From Prostheceraeus crozeri (lineage: Eukaryota > Platyhelminthes > Polycladida > Euryleptidae): a stretch of DNA of 64,000 nucleotides. The stretch covers positions 62,001-126,000 of the forward strand of contig CAJQUW010007983.1 of the NCBI GenBank assembly GCA_907163375.1, given 5' to 3'. Below the pieces are notes generated by a model. It searched no databases and was not told where the DNA came from. It saw only the letters and a list, made by a program, of their open reading frames with translations. Positions 47,326 to 60,700 of this stretch are shown in pieces (positions within the stretch are counted from its first letter, which is position 1; each line of letters starts with the position of its first letter). The position numbers and the translations under genes were made by a program.

Positions 47326-47550
47326 TTCGTTATCTTGTACGGGAGGCTCATCATGCAATTATCCACAATAAAGAAAAAAGGATATCGCTCCCTCAATTTA
47401 TAGATGATTTTTATTATTGGAAACAAAGCTTCAGACTGTCCACCGTGACGAAACGCATGGGAGAGCTTTATTTCGAAAAATGAAAATCGTCTAGAAATTG
47501 AGGAAGCGACACATTCTTTTCTCACGAGCTTGGAAAATTACATCTATCGA
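47326..47550. repeat. Solo Penelope-type terminal repeat with internal palindrome
   Basis: The left half matches 13655-13750 (TTGTACGGGAGGCTCATCAT against TTATACGGGAGGTTCATTAT; CGCTCCCTCAATTTATAGAT against GCTCTCCCTATATTTAGAC). The centre CTGTCCACCGTGACGAAACG matches the core of the 13.8 and 14.9 kb inverted repeats. The right half is the reverse complement of the left (AAATCGTCTAGAAATTGAGG). No RT or GIY-YIG sequence lies next to it, so it is a solo end or a deletion product. Confidence 0.7.
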
Positions 47551-48470
47551 AGTTGTAAAAAGGTCTTCTCTTCTTTCGTCAAAGGCCGGAAAAAAGAAAC
47601 TCCCCTTTGTTTTATGGCCGAATTCTATTAAATTAGGTCAGTACAAACCAGACACTGCAACGGCGTCCCCCGCCTTCAATAGTCGATAGAACTAAGGATG
47701 GATGCTCACAAAAAACTGAAATGAAATGGTGGTTATATTCGACGAAGTTATCGCATCGTTCACTTTAGGGAAAATGATGCTGATGGACCAGATGTCATCA
47801 GACGGACAGAGCGACTTCTGTGCATGTATGCAGTGTATATACAGATCCGATGTGTTATATTGGTCGTGTTTTGAGAGAAAAGAACAAACCGGAGTCTGAT
47901 GTGTAATGCAGATTAAAGACTTGCAGACAAGTGAAAGATACCACATGCTGAGACGGCGAAATGAGAGCTGTCTTAGACATTCTTGCCGACCTGTTTAAAC
48001 GGTAGAATATTTGCCGAGAAGAAAATTATTGATGAAGTTGAGCGGCCGATGCCCGAACTTCAAATCAAGACCGAAGCGTCGAAAGATGGAGAGGAGTATT
48101 TTCGTTGACGCGATGGTATTTCCGTGCCTGTGTGGAAGCACCAGTCTCAATATCAATTGAGAAAAAATTACTTATACAAATGAGGCAAGAAAGTTCTTGA
48201 CATGATATTGACCTGTTCATGTTTTGTATCTTCTCAATCCTAGCGATGTAAAGAGTTTGCGAATATCTAATTCATATAAGGTCAATAGATATTTTTCAAA
48301 CTTCTTCAACATTTTTCTCATTTCCGTTAAAGTACACAAATACAATGGAAGGTAAACGAAGGTTTAAAAAAATAATTAGCGAACACATGTTTTTGTTCTC
48401 TCACAGTGACTGCCGATTGTTTACCTTGATTGTTCGTGTAGTTTGGCGGAAGTGAGAAAGATGTGAGAAA
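47551..48470. other. No recognisable gene
   Basis: No supported feature; a minus-strand 84-codon frame at 47692-47946 is unremarkable. Confidence 0.4.
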
Positions 48471-48473
48471 AAT

Positions 48474-48698
48474 GTGAGAAAAGCGCCCAACACTCGCTTC
48501 CATACAGCATCACTGGTCCCACCATGGTTAAGTAGAACTTTGCTTGATCAACGTATCATCGACTGGTTTATATCTGGTTTTCGATCCTCTGTTATGCGAC
48601 CTTTGCTTGAGAACAAAACTCTGGATCTTTCAATGGCGATTGATCAAGTGCGAGCCCCCGATTCAGCCAAAAAGAATTCAGAAATGTACTCCACATGA
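48474..48698 (+). mobile_element. Ty3/gypsy-type gag fossil fragment
   Basis: About 50 residues (QRIIDWFISGFRSSVMRPLL followed by the L.L..AI...RA block) match the capsid C-terminal pattern of Ty3/gypsy Gag (..RI..G.R....R..LL....LTL..AI...RA). No pol gene or LTR is seen around it. It is a short, broken, old remnant of an LTR retrotransposon. Confidence 0.5.
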
Positions 48699-50229
48699 CG
48701 TATTTTGAAAATGCTCATGGTACAGCAATTTCCGGCGCATTGATCAGCTGATGGAAAGCAAACAGATGCTGTGTTCGCATTAGTTAATATGTTCATTGCA
48801 TATATATTTGAATTAGACTAAGTTACCGGTATAAAATTAACAATTTTCATTTGTTCTGAAGAAGCATTCTCAACTTATAGAATGACTGCTCTTTGTTTCA
48901 TGTTTGTTTTGTTCGCAAAACTAAATTTCTTTGAAATGAAAAAGAATCATATCTTTCCTAACATGAAACGAATTCCAGTAGTTCGCGGCGAACGTGTAAA
49001 AACTGAGATCCAGAACATGTCAAGTTACCAAATCATCTCAATTAAATATTTTCAATGATTTCTTGTCAACAGGAAAATGACTCTGATTGTCAGAGCACAA
49101 ACACGACACAAAACATGACCACCTAACATCAAGAACGCAGATTTCTATCACGGAGAAACTTATGGGACGCTCTTAACATCAAAATCTGACGAGTTCCAAG
49201 AGTTCCCATGTTCTCCATGTTTTCAGAGCTCCATTGTCCGGGAAAAATTCATTTTCAGATCTAGTAATTACATGCATGCTACAATTCTTTATTTGTAATT
49301 AATAACAAAGTTGGCGATCAAAAGCACAAGAAAATCGAGATTATATTCACATTGGAGATTTGATCAATACCCAGCTGTTATTCCACTTAATCTGTCAGAA
49401 AACTCTAATAGTTGTGACTGCAATGAGTGACTTACAAATTCAGCTCATTTCTGATAATCATTCTAATAAATTTCATCACATTTGCCCCCCATGGAAACAA
49501 AATTTTGACATTCATTTTACCGTCCTTTTTGAACCGTTCAGTTTCTTGCAAGTTTAAACATCTTAAACAATTCAGATTGCTTATAGATCAGTGTCAAATT
49601 ACATGAAACTTCTATTAATAAGTCATTCATTCATTCGCAAACGCATACGAGGTGTGTCAGAAAAGTTAACTGAGAATCGTCTATAGACTCGTACATCTAA
49701 TTATTTCTCTAATATCAAGCTTTAATCGCATGAATGGTGAAGTAGAGTTGGAAAGATGGTGGTGGTTATTATTTCATCTTTCAGCAATATATTTCAATTA
49801 AAGACATGAAGATATCCAACGATATCGAATGAAATGTTCTGCTGAAAAATGAATGAATAACCTTTGTCTATCGGTCGGAGTTTGGCAAAAATGAGTTGCT
49901 AGAAATGTTGCAATTCATTGATTCGTTGTTTGCTGCAATACAACACGCAGCAAATGCATCATTTTTCAAACTCGAGAATGTGGTCATTGAACATTGCGCT
50001 TAAACACACGAACAGCAAGGCATTCAAGTATGCAAATGATACACACTTGAAAAAGTTGTCTAAATTATGAGTGGCTTCCTGAAATGCAGAAGGAAAATCT
50101 ATTAACAGTCCGTTAATTCTTGCTAAGGCTGGTCATCCAAACACCTCCGCTGCAAATGACCTGTGTATGACCCATTTACAGGTCCTGAGATATGATAATA
50201 AGAACATGTCAGTCATAGAGTAGGGATAT
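48699..50229. other. No recognisable gene
   Basis: AT-rich with no supported feature. Confidence 0.4.
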
Positions 50230-52130
50230 GTAGGTAGAGTCTCGACTCAAACAAGTATTTGTATACAGTGGAAATTTTTATATGAAAAGATTCAGTCTTT
50301 GCGGAGATTGCGTTCCCGTGGTCCAAAAAATTATTTGAGCAGCTTTAAAAAATAATTTTGCCAATTTAAATACTACTGACATGACGCCCCGTTATAAGTA
50401 GTATGAAACAAGTTGGATATCAAGGGAATGAACATTCTCTAACAAGCATCGTAACTAAGCGGAAATTATGCTGATGATCAAAGAAATCTAATGAACGGCA
50501 TTATAATGGAAGTCTTCATGAAAAGTCGAGATCTTGTGTCGTGGATTGAAATTGCATATTTTTAATTCAATTTTCATCATCATGAATTTATGATTCAGTA
50601 AATTCATGTTTCCAAAGATATTTAATATTATAAAGGGCTAGATAGGAAATAGACGTGTTTTTGCCTTGTGTGCAACGAAGCCAGTGAAAATCAGCTGATA
50701 TTGCATGAATTTGAAAATATTTGTAAGCGAGCAACAAATATTCCTTTTCATTGTCTCCTTTGAGTAATTACAGAACTAAAGCGCATTTAAATAATAAATC
50801 AAGAAATTTTTATTTATGTCTAAATACAACGTCCGAGTTGCAACAAAAAATAGTCTGCTCTACTTTTTCAGATGTTTTACAAAACGCAGTTATAAATAAG
50901 AGCATCCTGTTGATACAATTCTTTCAATTAGACCTCATTGCATTATCTTATGTCAGTTGATCCTTAAATCTGAGGAGCATATATAGCATATGTTATATAG
51001 GTATAGCACAAATGAAAACCAATTGTTTCATTTATAGATAAAAGCAAAGTGAAGTTCACTTACAATTCACCAAATAAATGACTAAATGACTTTTCTGAAC
51101 AGAAAAATGAACTGCATCTTTACTTTTGATCATGCAGATTTGTTTCTTTGTAATAAGTGCGAAGCCTGGCTATGGTTGTCATCGTTGCTGTGCCCACCGT
51201 TGCCCGGCCACGCCAAACGCGATTGCCAAGCTTGGCAATAATCTAACGTGTAAATGTAATTTTGCGGCAAGAAATTACATGATGCAACAAAATATGTATA
51301 AATATGAATTATCAGAAAATATGATATAAAATTGGCTTAATCAAATAAAAACAAACAACATTTTATGTTATACTGCACAATGCACATTGACAACATCTTT
51401 GGCATTGACAGACATCCGATGATCGATTCCACTTGGACCTAAAATGCCATCCGTTAATTATTTGCAATACATGGATCCATGTTGTAGTTTCAGCCTGGTG
51501 AATAATTCGAAGAGCGTTGTTGACATGGTTGAGCCTTATTAATAGCCAATTCCTCAGTGTGATATTCGGATTCTCACTGAATTTGTTAATGTCATGAATT
51601 CTACAGAGGGAGTTGAGTGTTCATCAACATCCCATCAGTCTTCATCTGAATATTTTTCTTCCAAATTGATAGTACTGCATTAAAATTCCTGCAGTACCGC
51701 TCTCATCTTTAACAATTTTTTTCAGAGAAACTACTGAACGAATATTCTTGAAACTTATCATATACCATCAGTAAATTATGCTTTGCATCATGTGCCATTT
51801 CCAAGGCCTTTTGTCGCATCGCACGTCGTACAGCCGATAAAACAGCAATTTCGCCTCATTGCCGTAATGCTTTTTTTGCCACGACAAGGACCGTACTAAA
51901 ATGGGTTCAAATTTGGGCATCTATTTCTCATCTAGCCGTTTTAAACAATTAAATATCTTTGACTGTTTCACTTCTTGAATTTGAATAGTGATGTGGACCC
52001 ATCTAAATCTTTCAAAGTAAAATTGTAATCATTGTCTTTGATTCTGTTATTTTGCTTATGAAATGATCACGCTCAAGAAGATTCTTTTGAGGTTCAGCAT
52101 GAAAGCAATAGCAGGTCATCGAGTTGCCAA
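50230..52130 (-). repeat. Dispersed repeat, minus copy of a diverged inverted pair
   Basis: Reverse-complement blocks of the 41.6-42.3 kb repeat occur at 50230-50550 and 51960-52110, separated by about 1.4 kb not present in the other copy. Part of that extra stretch (51140-51245) is GC-rich with the palindrome TTGCCAAGCTTGGCAA, unlike its surroundings, and may be a later insertion. Confidence 0.6.
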
Positions 52131-53144
52131 TTTAACAAACATTAACTCTCCAAGGCTGTCATGACACGGACGATCTGTAAAATAATATCATTTCCTTCTG
52201 CATTGCTATCATGATCGGTCAATTCCGTTGTAATTTCTTCAAAACTGCATAAATGTGCATATCTCACATTTGGAAACAATTCCGACTGAATCCTCCACGA
52301 GTTCATTTCGAAAGTGTAAACACATTGAAATCGACAGTGTAAACACATTGGGGTTTAATAAATGCGGAGTTACCACTCTACCTAATATACTTAGTTTATG
52401 ATGTCAGTGAAAATTAGAACGAATAGTGTAGAAGATGAAATATTGACTGGGCTTTAGACATTTCTGTGATGCTGAAGTAAATGGAAAACATTTTGTTTTA
52501 TTGATGATCATCAATTAAACAAACAGCAAAAAGTAATTCATGAACTGATAGTTTGACGGCTACCATAGCATTCACGCACCGTCGGTAACAGTTAATTTGC
52601 GCCAATCTGCAATATGTCCAATTTTACTTAAGCGGCTATTGTTTGCCCTTTATCCCTTCAATAATGAGCTTACAGTAGAACAGAATGAAACGACAAAAAT
52701 GAAGATCTACAAGTGTCTCATCCTCCACTTCTCTTGAAAGCTCTTTAAAGAACGACAGTGAGTTTAAAAAGGAATGTTGACTCCTTGCAGTTATTTTTAA
52801 ATGGGCACTAGCTTCTGATCTCCATTTCATTCCGTGCATTTTCAAGCCTCCCATCTGGCTCCATTGTATTTAAATCCCAAATTGTTGAGTGATAAAAATA
52901 AAATAAAAACGACACACCCTGATCTAAATACTGCTGTTTGATCTCCCAATTCATTATCAGACTGACAGAATCAGCAATGAATGCTTCCACTCATTAGTTC
53001 TGTAATCTAGACGCATACCTCTCAGTATGATGTCTCTTTGTAGACTAATTGCTGTCATGGAGACATTTGATAACAGGTTGAAATAGCTATTGATATAAAC
53101 AGACGAAGTAGTGAACGTGCGCAGTCAAACGCTGTACCGATAGT
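52131..53144. other. No recognisable gene
   Basis: Minus-strand frames at 52142-52348 and 52636-52990 are open but unrecognised. Confidence 0.4.
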
Positions 53145-53770
53145 AGTCCGGCAGCCAGAACGAGTTTCTGCAGGGAACGAGGCCGAAAGTGAGACTTTCA
53201 CAGAATGATCTACACCCTATGCCTACTACGAATCGTCACGTCTGCCGAGTTCTAGTGAGTTCCTCTTCTAGTCAGACAGTATCAAAGAAAAATACATGCA
53301 AATCCAATGGGACGCAGATTGCAGTTTTTGGCTAAAATGAAATTTTGTATGTTTTCTCTGATTAAACGAAAAGTACTAAGCCCAGAGTCATAATTTTCGA
53401 CATGGAATGTCTTCAGGTCATTTCCTTTCATGTTCATGCACTTCTGTCTATGAAGCTAAACACATTCAGATTTGGCGAGCCTCTTAATGCCGGCAAACAC
53501 CAACATGTTGCCCGACTTCATCCACATTCAACCACATTCTCTCATACATTGCCGATTAGATGCATGATAAAAGCACATGCCCATCGTAGGAAATGACCTG
53601 AAGACATTCCATGCCAAAAATTATGACTCTAGACCTAGTACTTTTCGTTTAATCAGAGAAAACATAGAAAATTTCACTTTATCCAAAAACTGCAATCTGC
53701 GTCCCATTGGATTTACATGCGTTTTTCTTTGATTCTGTCTGACAAGAAGAGGAACTCACTAGAACTTACT
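53145..53770 (-). mobile_element. Foldback element with single 76-bp unit, copy 2
   Basis: Arms at about 53239-53430 and 53590-53768 are reverse complements and match the 43.5 kb element (CGTCTGCCGAGTTCTAGTGA; ATGGGACGCAGATTGCAG; TTTTCTCTGATTAAACGAAA). Adjacent at 53145-53216 is one reverse-complemented 76-bp unit (CCGGCAGCCAGAACGAGTTT; AACGAGGCCGAAAGTGAGAC), joined by the same linker type seen at 44.08 kb. Orientation is therefore opposite to copy 1. Confidence 0.85.
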
Positions 53771-54254
53771 AGAATCCGGGAAATAGATAGTCTTCGGTTG
53801 TCAGTGTAGGGTTCGGGTGTGAGGCGTATCGTCGGAGATTCACGCAAAATGTAGGTCTACAATGTGTTTTAGTTAGAATCCTGCTGGCGTTCAATGCTGC
53901 GCTTGGAGAAAATGGTGGTGGTGTCAGTGATCAACAGCACGAATATATTGGTGGAGAATGCAATATGTAGGATCTGTAACGCAGTTTGATTAGCAATTGA
54001 AAGTATAAAAGTAAAACATTTCGAAATCTTGAACTTGAGGTGCAAATATTCGACCAGCAGCAAAAAAGCGAAGTGCTATTTAAGCGTATTAGGCGACACG
54101 CTGTCTATGATATGGCCGGGTTGCCCATGAGATCCCACTGTCATTCTTTCATGCCATATTTTGAAGGTCTTAAATTGACCCAGATTCAGTTTGAACCCTA
54201 AGTCTTCAATATTCATAGCATTGCAGTTTTTGCGACGTCTAACTACATAAACGT
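53771..54254. other. No recognisable gene
   Basis: Possibly 5' sequence of the LINE that follows, but reading frames are not recognisable. Confidence 0.35.
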
Positions 54255-55430
54255 ATGAAATTATTTCCAATAAGCGCTACGCTGGATAGCGTGCAAAAGA
54301 TCTTGTATTGTATAAAACATCATCAGCAGAAAGTGCGTCAAGCGATATATGAATCAAAAATGCGCTGGGAAAGGCAATATATATCACAGAAATCGGTTTG
54401 GGATGTGTATCAGCTCGTAACAAAGTCTCAGAATGTTCAGCAAGACTGGCTATCAAAATGTGTGCCCTCTGCGTCTACAACATCCGAGGTACTTGATGAA
54501 ATTAATTGTCGACTCCTTCAGAATTTTGTAAATGATATTATTGCTACATCACAGACAGACTCCTTTCCAAATTCTTTTCCCATGCATTTTACTTATCCAC
54601 GGTGGTTGATCTTCTGGAAGCGCTAAAACCAGGGACCTCTCCACGATCAGACTGGATTCCATCTGGTGTATGGTCAAGATTATCTGTCGTCTTTATGCAC
54701 CTTTGACTATCATATTCAACAAATGCATTCAATTTGCAAACTTACCTTACCTGTGGAAGAGAGCTGACATGACATCAATTCCAAAAACTAACCCACCCGA
54801 CTTGACAAAAATTCGCCCTTTTTCGCTCTTGCCTGTGCCGGAGAGACTTTTTGAAAAGCAAATTGTTCAATTTGTTGGTCAATCGCTATTCCCCAAGTTG
54901 GATATGAGACAGTATGGCTATAGAAAAGGTAGCTCAACTGTTTGTGCACTAATCGATCTTGTAGACAAAGTTACCTCGTGGATTCAAGAAAATGATGTCT
55001 ATACATTCCACATTGTGATGAATCGACCTGGTTTTGACAAAATATCCCATTGTCATCTGCTTGAAAAATTGAGCAATGATAATATCAGTGATTTCACACA
55101 AAATTCCCTTAAGAATTCTTTGACTTCAGGACATCAGAGAGTCAGATGGAAGCGGAGTACAAATGTGTTTAGAAGCATTTTCAATGGGGTGCCTCAAGGC
55201 ACAGCTATTGGTCCCATCGTTTTTAGCTTTTTTATGCTGCGGAAATGACAATTCAATAATCGACAGGTGTTATTCTGATAAAGCATGCCGTTGATACTGG
55301 TAAGATATACAAAGCCAAACAAGCAAATCCTTTAAAACAGGCATATTTGGACATTTCTGACTGGATAATGAGAAGTAGAATGCCTATACAGGAGGAAAAG
55401 TGGCATCAGATCGTGTCAACACAAAGGAAC
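54255..55430 (+). pseudogene. Degraded CR1/Jockey-like LINE, pre-RT and RT part
   Basis: Pieces in at least three frames follow LINE order: a basic helical pre-RT region (54255-54600), LLEALKPGTSPRSDWIPSGV (motif 2a-like; DGIP changed to DWIP), RLYAPLTIIFNKCI, WKRADMTSIPKTNPPDLTKI, RPFSLLPVPERLFEKQI, QYGYRKGSSTVCALIDLVDK and GVPQGTAIGPIVF near 55190. The motif A aspartate region reads FHIVMNRPGFDKIS, so the first catalytic aspartate is lost, and the YxDD motif is not recoverable. Frame changes occur near 54600, 54690 and after 55240. It is older than the LINE at 58.7-60.8 kb. Confidence 0.8.
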
Positions 55431-56134
55431 ATAATTACGATCATATTTCATGCAAGCGGAGAAGTTGTCTTCGATAGAACTTTAACTGATAATGTATAAG
55501 TGAGTCCATGGTATAGAAATTCATCAAAAGTGAAATCCTGCACAAAGAAATACAGGTATAATTCTCAACGTTGTTCACAAAAAGAGACTGCGGGAAAAAT
55601 AGAGAATGTTTTTCACTTATAGATTTAAAGTATTTCCGATCCATAACTAGAGTAAAGAAAAATCTATCAAATTCGTGACGAACCAGATTAATGAGTGCGA
55701 TTTACCCGAAAGCTAAATGATGTTAATGTTTACATAGCCATCCTTCCCTTGTTAAACCCCAGAGACATGCGCTTTTTCACACCCTCTGAAACTTGAAGGG
55801 GCGTGGGTAGTGAACCCGGCTCGTGTCCTATCTGCCATGTTTGTTCTGATTCCACTGAAATGAAATATTGCGTGCAGAATCAGTTCTCTGAGGGCCTAGA
55901 TTGCAAGTTCACTTCAGAATCATTAATATTAACTTTTTCAAATTGCCACATCACAATTGTGAACAGATTCCTCCGTCTGCCCTATCTACTGCTAATATGC
56001 ACACATTCCCTCTTCTCATTGAAAGCCCACGTAAGAAGGCACAAAACCACACGAGCAAGCAGTTGATGTGGCAGCCGTCACGTAATTCTCACCAGGTCTG
56101 GTTGCAGCGGTCGTGCCTCCACGGGCGGAGATTC
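55431..56134. other. No recognisable gene
   Basis: Overlapping frames at 55803-56164 have no recognisable domain. Confidence 0.4.
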
Positions 56135-56227
56135 CGTGAGTGCCGATGCGCAGGCCTTAACTAGCTGAGCTACCGATACGCAGGCCGTGAGTGCCGATAC
56201 GCAGGCCTTAACTAGCTGAGCTACCGA
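56135..56227 (-). repeat. Duplicated tRNA-like A-box segment, period 51 bp
   Basis: On the minus strand TCGGTAGCTCAGCTAGTTAA occurs twice, 51 bases apart, each followed by GGCCTGCG. It is the 5' half of a tRNA or tRNA-derived SINE with a good A box; no B box follows either copy, so it cannot be a working tRNA gene. Confidence 0.65.
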
Positions 56228-57734
56228 ACCACCCACAATGTGAGGTGCAATGTATTCATTTACAAATGCCATTAAGGATCACTGGTTAACTAATAGTGTT
56301 GCAGATGCAAGTAATTTCATAGCTGTCCGCATCACGGTTGCAACCACTCGGGATTGAGCAACCTGAACCCGTCCGACAACGATTAGACCGATAACGATAA
56401 CTGCGACAATAAATTGAAATTCAATCGCTCAGCATGTGTAACATGGCTGCTGTTCACATTACCCTGATCTTTCCAAAGATTTGAACAGCAGACCTCAGCG
56501 ATAAAATGGAATATCGTCACGATTTTATCGCCATCGCTATCGGTGCAATGTGAAGTCCTTTTCCTGAATATGCACCACACATATTTAGAGCAGTCATATA
56601 CAATTAATACTCGCATCAATGTATTCTGCTTTCCCTTTTTTGATAATAGCATCAAAATACTTATCAAAAATCCCTCTTATGAATAACGAATAATTTCTTG
56701 AGCTGCAACAATTGGAATGGTATTGCTGAAGTATAACTTTGCATTTTTTCACTTTGGAATGCAAAAGCAGTTTCTAGAGTCACAGATGCTCTTTTACGAT
56801 AGGCTCTCCAGGTGATAGTAAGGTTCTGTTTAACTTAACAAGGATGAATTTAGTGATTTGACCAAACTCCAAATGGTAGGCGTACGCCTGCTCTCGTACT
56901 GGCCATTCAGGCTCTTGCAACAGCTTTCGTCCCATGCCATGTGTAGAATAAACATTTTTTGAATAAAAAAGTACTTGCAATATACTCCCAACTACATTCA
57001 TGTTTTGTGCTGGGTATATTTTTGCAAGCAATATTGAGTTATAAGAAATCGTAGACAAAATTTGTAGGCCCATGATTTACTGCGTTGATTATTGAGTTGG
57101 TCACTTTCAGCCAATCCCATTTTAGTATGAATGGGGTGACGTGAGATCTCAAGTTTCAGGAACGTTGTTTTAGATCCCTTCGAATCAGAAAAGATGTTAA
57201 CCAACCAAACAGCCAAAGGTAACGAAAAGTAGCCCAACTTTAAATGCCACAAACGGACGAAATTTCATATAACAGTCCAACGTCTCATATCTTCGAAGAC
57301 CGGTGTGAGATGGCGAGCCTCTCGTCTTAGTAACCGGTCGATGGGCATCGGCAATCCAATTTCCCGATGCACGCATAGCAAGAATTATGAAAAATGGCAA
57401 CAAAATATAAAATGCGCTCTTTCCGTGCGCTCCGACCGGCAGAACTCAAATTTCGCGAAAACAGTAGATTCGCTCACGGACAGGTGATTTCTCTTGTCAT
57501 CGGATAATTCAGCCGGAGCTCACCCACTTCAGCATCAATTTCATCAATTTGAATTAAGATTTTGAAACCGGAGCATTTCTTCGTAGACCAGCAACTCCAA
57601 ATCCTCATCCGGAGAATGACGGAAAACTCGACCCGGCCCGGTCCAATTCCAATTCCGGTCCTCATTTTGACTCAGAGAAAGCAAGAGAAAATGTCGCATT
57701 GTGGGAGAAGGTCGCGGGCATGATTTGCCTTTGT
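56228..57734. other. No recognisable gene
   Basis: AT-rich to moderately GC-rich. Several short minus-strand frames (56383-57828) were inspected and show no domain. Confidence 0.4.
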
Positions 57735-60700
57735 TTAACCCTATCCATACCGGGCTCTGAAGTGTATCGCCATCCCGGGGGGGATTCGGCCCCCTCCTTA
57801 ACTTCCTAAAAACTGCTCCGTTGTACATGAAATTTCAGGGTAGAATATTCTGCGTGTGATCTGTCTAACAGTAGTATCTGTTTTTTCTAATTCGTCCATA
57901 TTGATGCTTTAAATGGCGATTTAAAATTTGAACTTCAAAAGTAAGCGGATTTTTTATGTTATCTTCTCATCGACTGCAAACATAGATTCAGGGCTTTTAG
58001 TTCAATGACGTTAGTGACACATACAATTAATGATCAGGAGAATGATGCTACTTGATGCTCTAAACTTGTTTGTCTACACATCATGAATTTAAATTCAAAA
58101 TTTGAATATGTGATATTGCTTTTGTACTGTAGTCTGCAGTATTGCTTGGATCTTGATTAAATTTTTGGATGCTGATTTTTAGATGACTCTTCCAAAGGTT
58201 ATAGTCATTTTATACCCTTTAAACATCATGAACAATCGGCCAGAATTTGAAATTTAAATTTGAAACTTGAAGATTGAAGATTGAACAATAGAAGAAAGTC
58301 TTTTAAGTCACTCACAGTATTACAGGATAGCCATCAGAGAAGGCGGTCGCAGAATTCGAATGTTGCGCAACACTGTTTGTAGGAGGAATCTTATTTCCAT
58401 CTTTCGAAGCATTGATATTATCATCTCAGATGTATTCAGGAACTATTTGAGAGTGTACAAAAAAATTATTCGCAGAAAAGGGAAAGTTTTCACACAAAAT
58501 TGACTACTTTTATTCATCTGTAAAGACAATTTAAGAGGTCTTGCTACCTTCCAATAATGCAATTAAGACTAATAATGACACTGAATAAGCAGAAGTTTTC
58601 AAAACAATATGAACGAACACTACTTAGTTGCAATTTAGTTGACTCATTTCTACTGAAAAGCAAATAAGTAGTATTTAAGTAAGTAAGTAAGTAAATGTTT
58701 TATTGAAGTAATTGAAAATCATAAGTCAGACATTTACATGATTGCTGATAGCGTAAATAGAATGAATTTGATCTTACGAAAATTCAGTGCGTTATACATG
58801 TATACAAAATTGTCAATCAGGTTACAATATCAATCCATTTGACAAGGCCGTCGTATAAGGGACAAAAGAGTTCAAAAAACGTGTTGAAGGAATCTCTGCG
58901 TTCTTTCTGATTTCAACGGAATAATCCCGTTCAATACGTGTTGACTTTCAGTTGAGGCTTTAACCAGTAGAGCTTTTGATGCTGTTTGTCGCCGATCGGA
59001 TAAACACTGAAATTGACCACAATTACATTTCTGACCAACACTGAAACCACATATCACTTTATGACATCTGCGTTGAATTTTTTCGAGATAATTGCTGAGT
59101 CCAACCGGAAGTTTTACAAATGCAGGGGACGCATATTCTAGTAGGGGTCGTATTATCGCGTTATAGACCAGAGCAAGTTGAGTCTTATTGAAAACAGGTT
59201 TTAGGAGTTGTAACGCGTACATTCTCCTTGATGCAATCCTACAGATGTATCTCACATGCGATGCCCAAGTCAACCTATCATTGATGATGACACCAAGAAA
59301 CTTGATCTCTTCTGCTGGCGAAACATTTGGCAGTGGAAAATCGTCAGTTTGATTAGTGTTCCTGTAACAGATAGATTTACATTTTGCAGGGTTGATGTAC
59401 AACGAGTTTTCATATGACCAATTGAGTATGTTCTGATGTTCGTCAAGCACATGCTGGTTTGTACCCTCTTTATATAGAGGAATGCACAAGGTTGCATCGT
59501 CAATATATTGCACAATGTGAGTACATTGGTATACCGATTTTAGGGAACCAACCACCAAGCAGAAAAGCATTGGCCCCAAAACTGAGCCCTGAGGCACACC
59601 CGACACCACCTTATTGAAGGAACTCACAACGCAGCCAATTCGAGTAGCTTGTTCTCTGCCTCCGCGGTAATCGGTAACCCATTTCACGAAATTGGAAGGG
59701 AAACCATTCTTTCAGTCGCTCGACTACCAACTTATGAGATAGAGTGTCAAAAGCTCTTGTGTAATCATATGCAATGATTTTCATACCTGAAACTTCAGGG
59801 CTCTCCAAGCAATTCAAAGCATAGTGTAGTAAATCAATAACTGCCGCAGTAGTAGAGCTCATAGGTCTAGCACCAAATTGATTATAACCAACTTTATCGA
59901 TAAACAACTTGTACACCGACTGCAAGACAAGTCTCTCTAATATTTTTGCCGGGGTAGGCAGCAGTGAGATGGGTCGTAGATTGTTGATATCAGGTGGAGC
60001 ACTTTTTGGCACCGGAACAATATGCGACAATTTCCATCTTTTCGGAATTCGACATGCTTGGAAAGATAGGTTGAATAGATGGGCAAAAGGTCCAGCAAGT
60101 ATGTCAGCAGCATGCTTATACAAAACCAGGGGTATACCGTCACTTCCCATCGATTTGTTCTTGTTCAGTTCCTGAAGGTGTTTTCGCACGACAGACACAG
60201 GGATATCAATACTCCATTTTAAGTAAGAAAAATCTTGATTTGCGTCACTCGAGTCAACTTCAACTGACAAGTCGGATGCAGGAATTGACGAGAAAGCATC
60301 ATTGATAGAATTAACAGCTGTTGAGGTGGAGTCAAATTGATCTATAATCGAAAAAATATAGTCCCGAGCCTTAGTTCCTTTGGTAGCATTCACCACTTTC
60401 CATAAAGATTTTGAGTCGCTCTGTGCCCTGGAAGACCATTTTTGTTTTGCAGAGAATATCATTGTCTTTGTCTTGTCTTTCCAATGATGATAAAGAGGAT
60501 AATTTTTAGCCCGAAAAGCATCCCAACGCTGTTGAATACAATATTTCACCAACGGAGTCATCCAAGACTTGTCGGAATCAGACATTTCAATGAAAACGAC
60601 GGGAATACACTGTCGCACCAACTCAGACAGAAGCGAGTGCAGAAAATCACACTTGGGATCTATGTCAGCACCCGATCTATAAAAGTGAGTCCAATTAATG

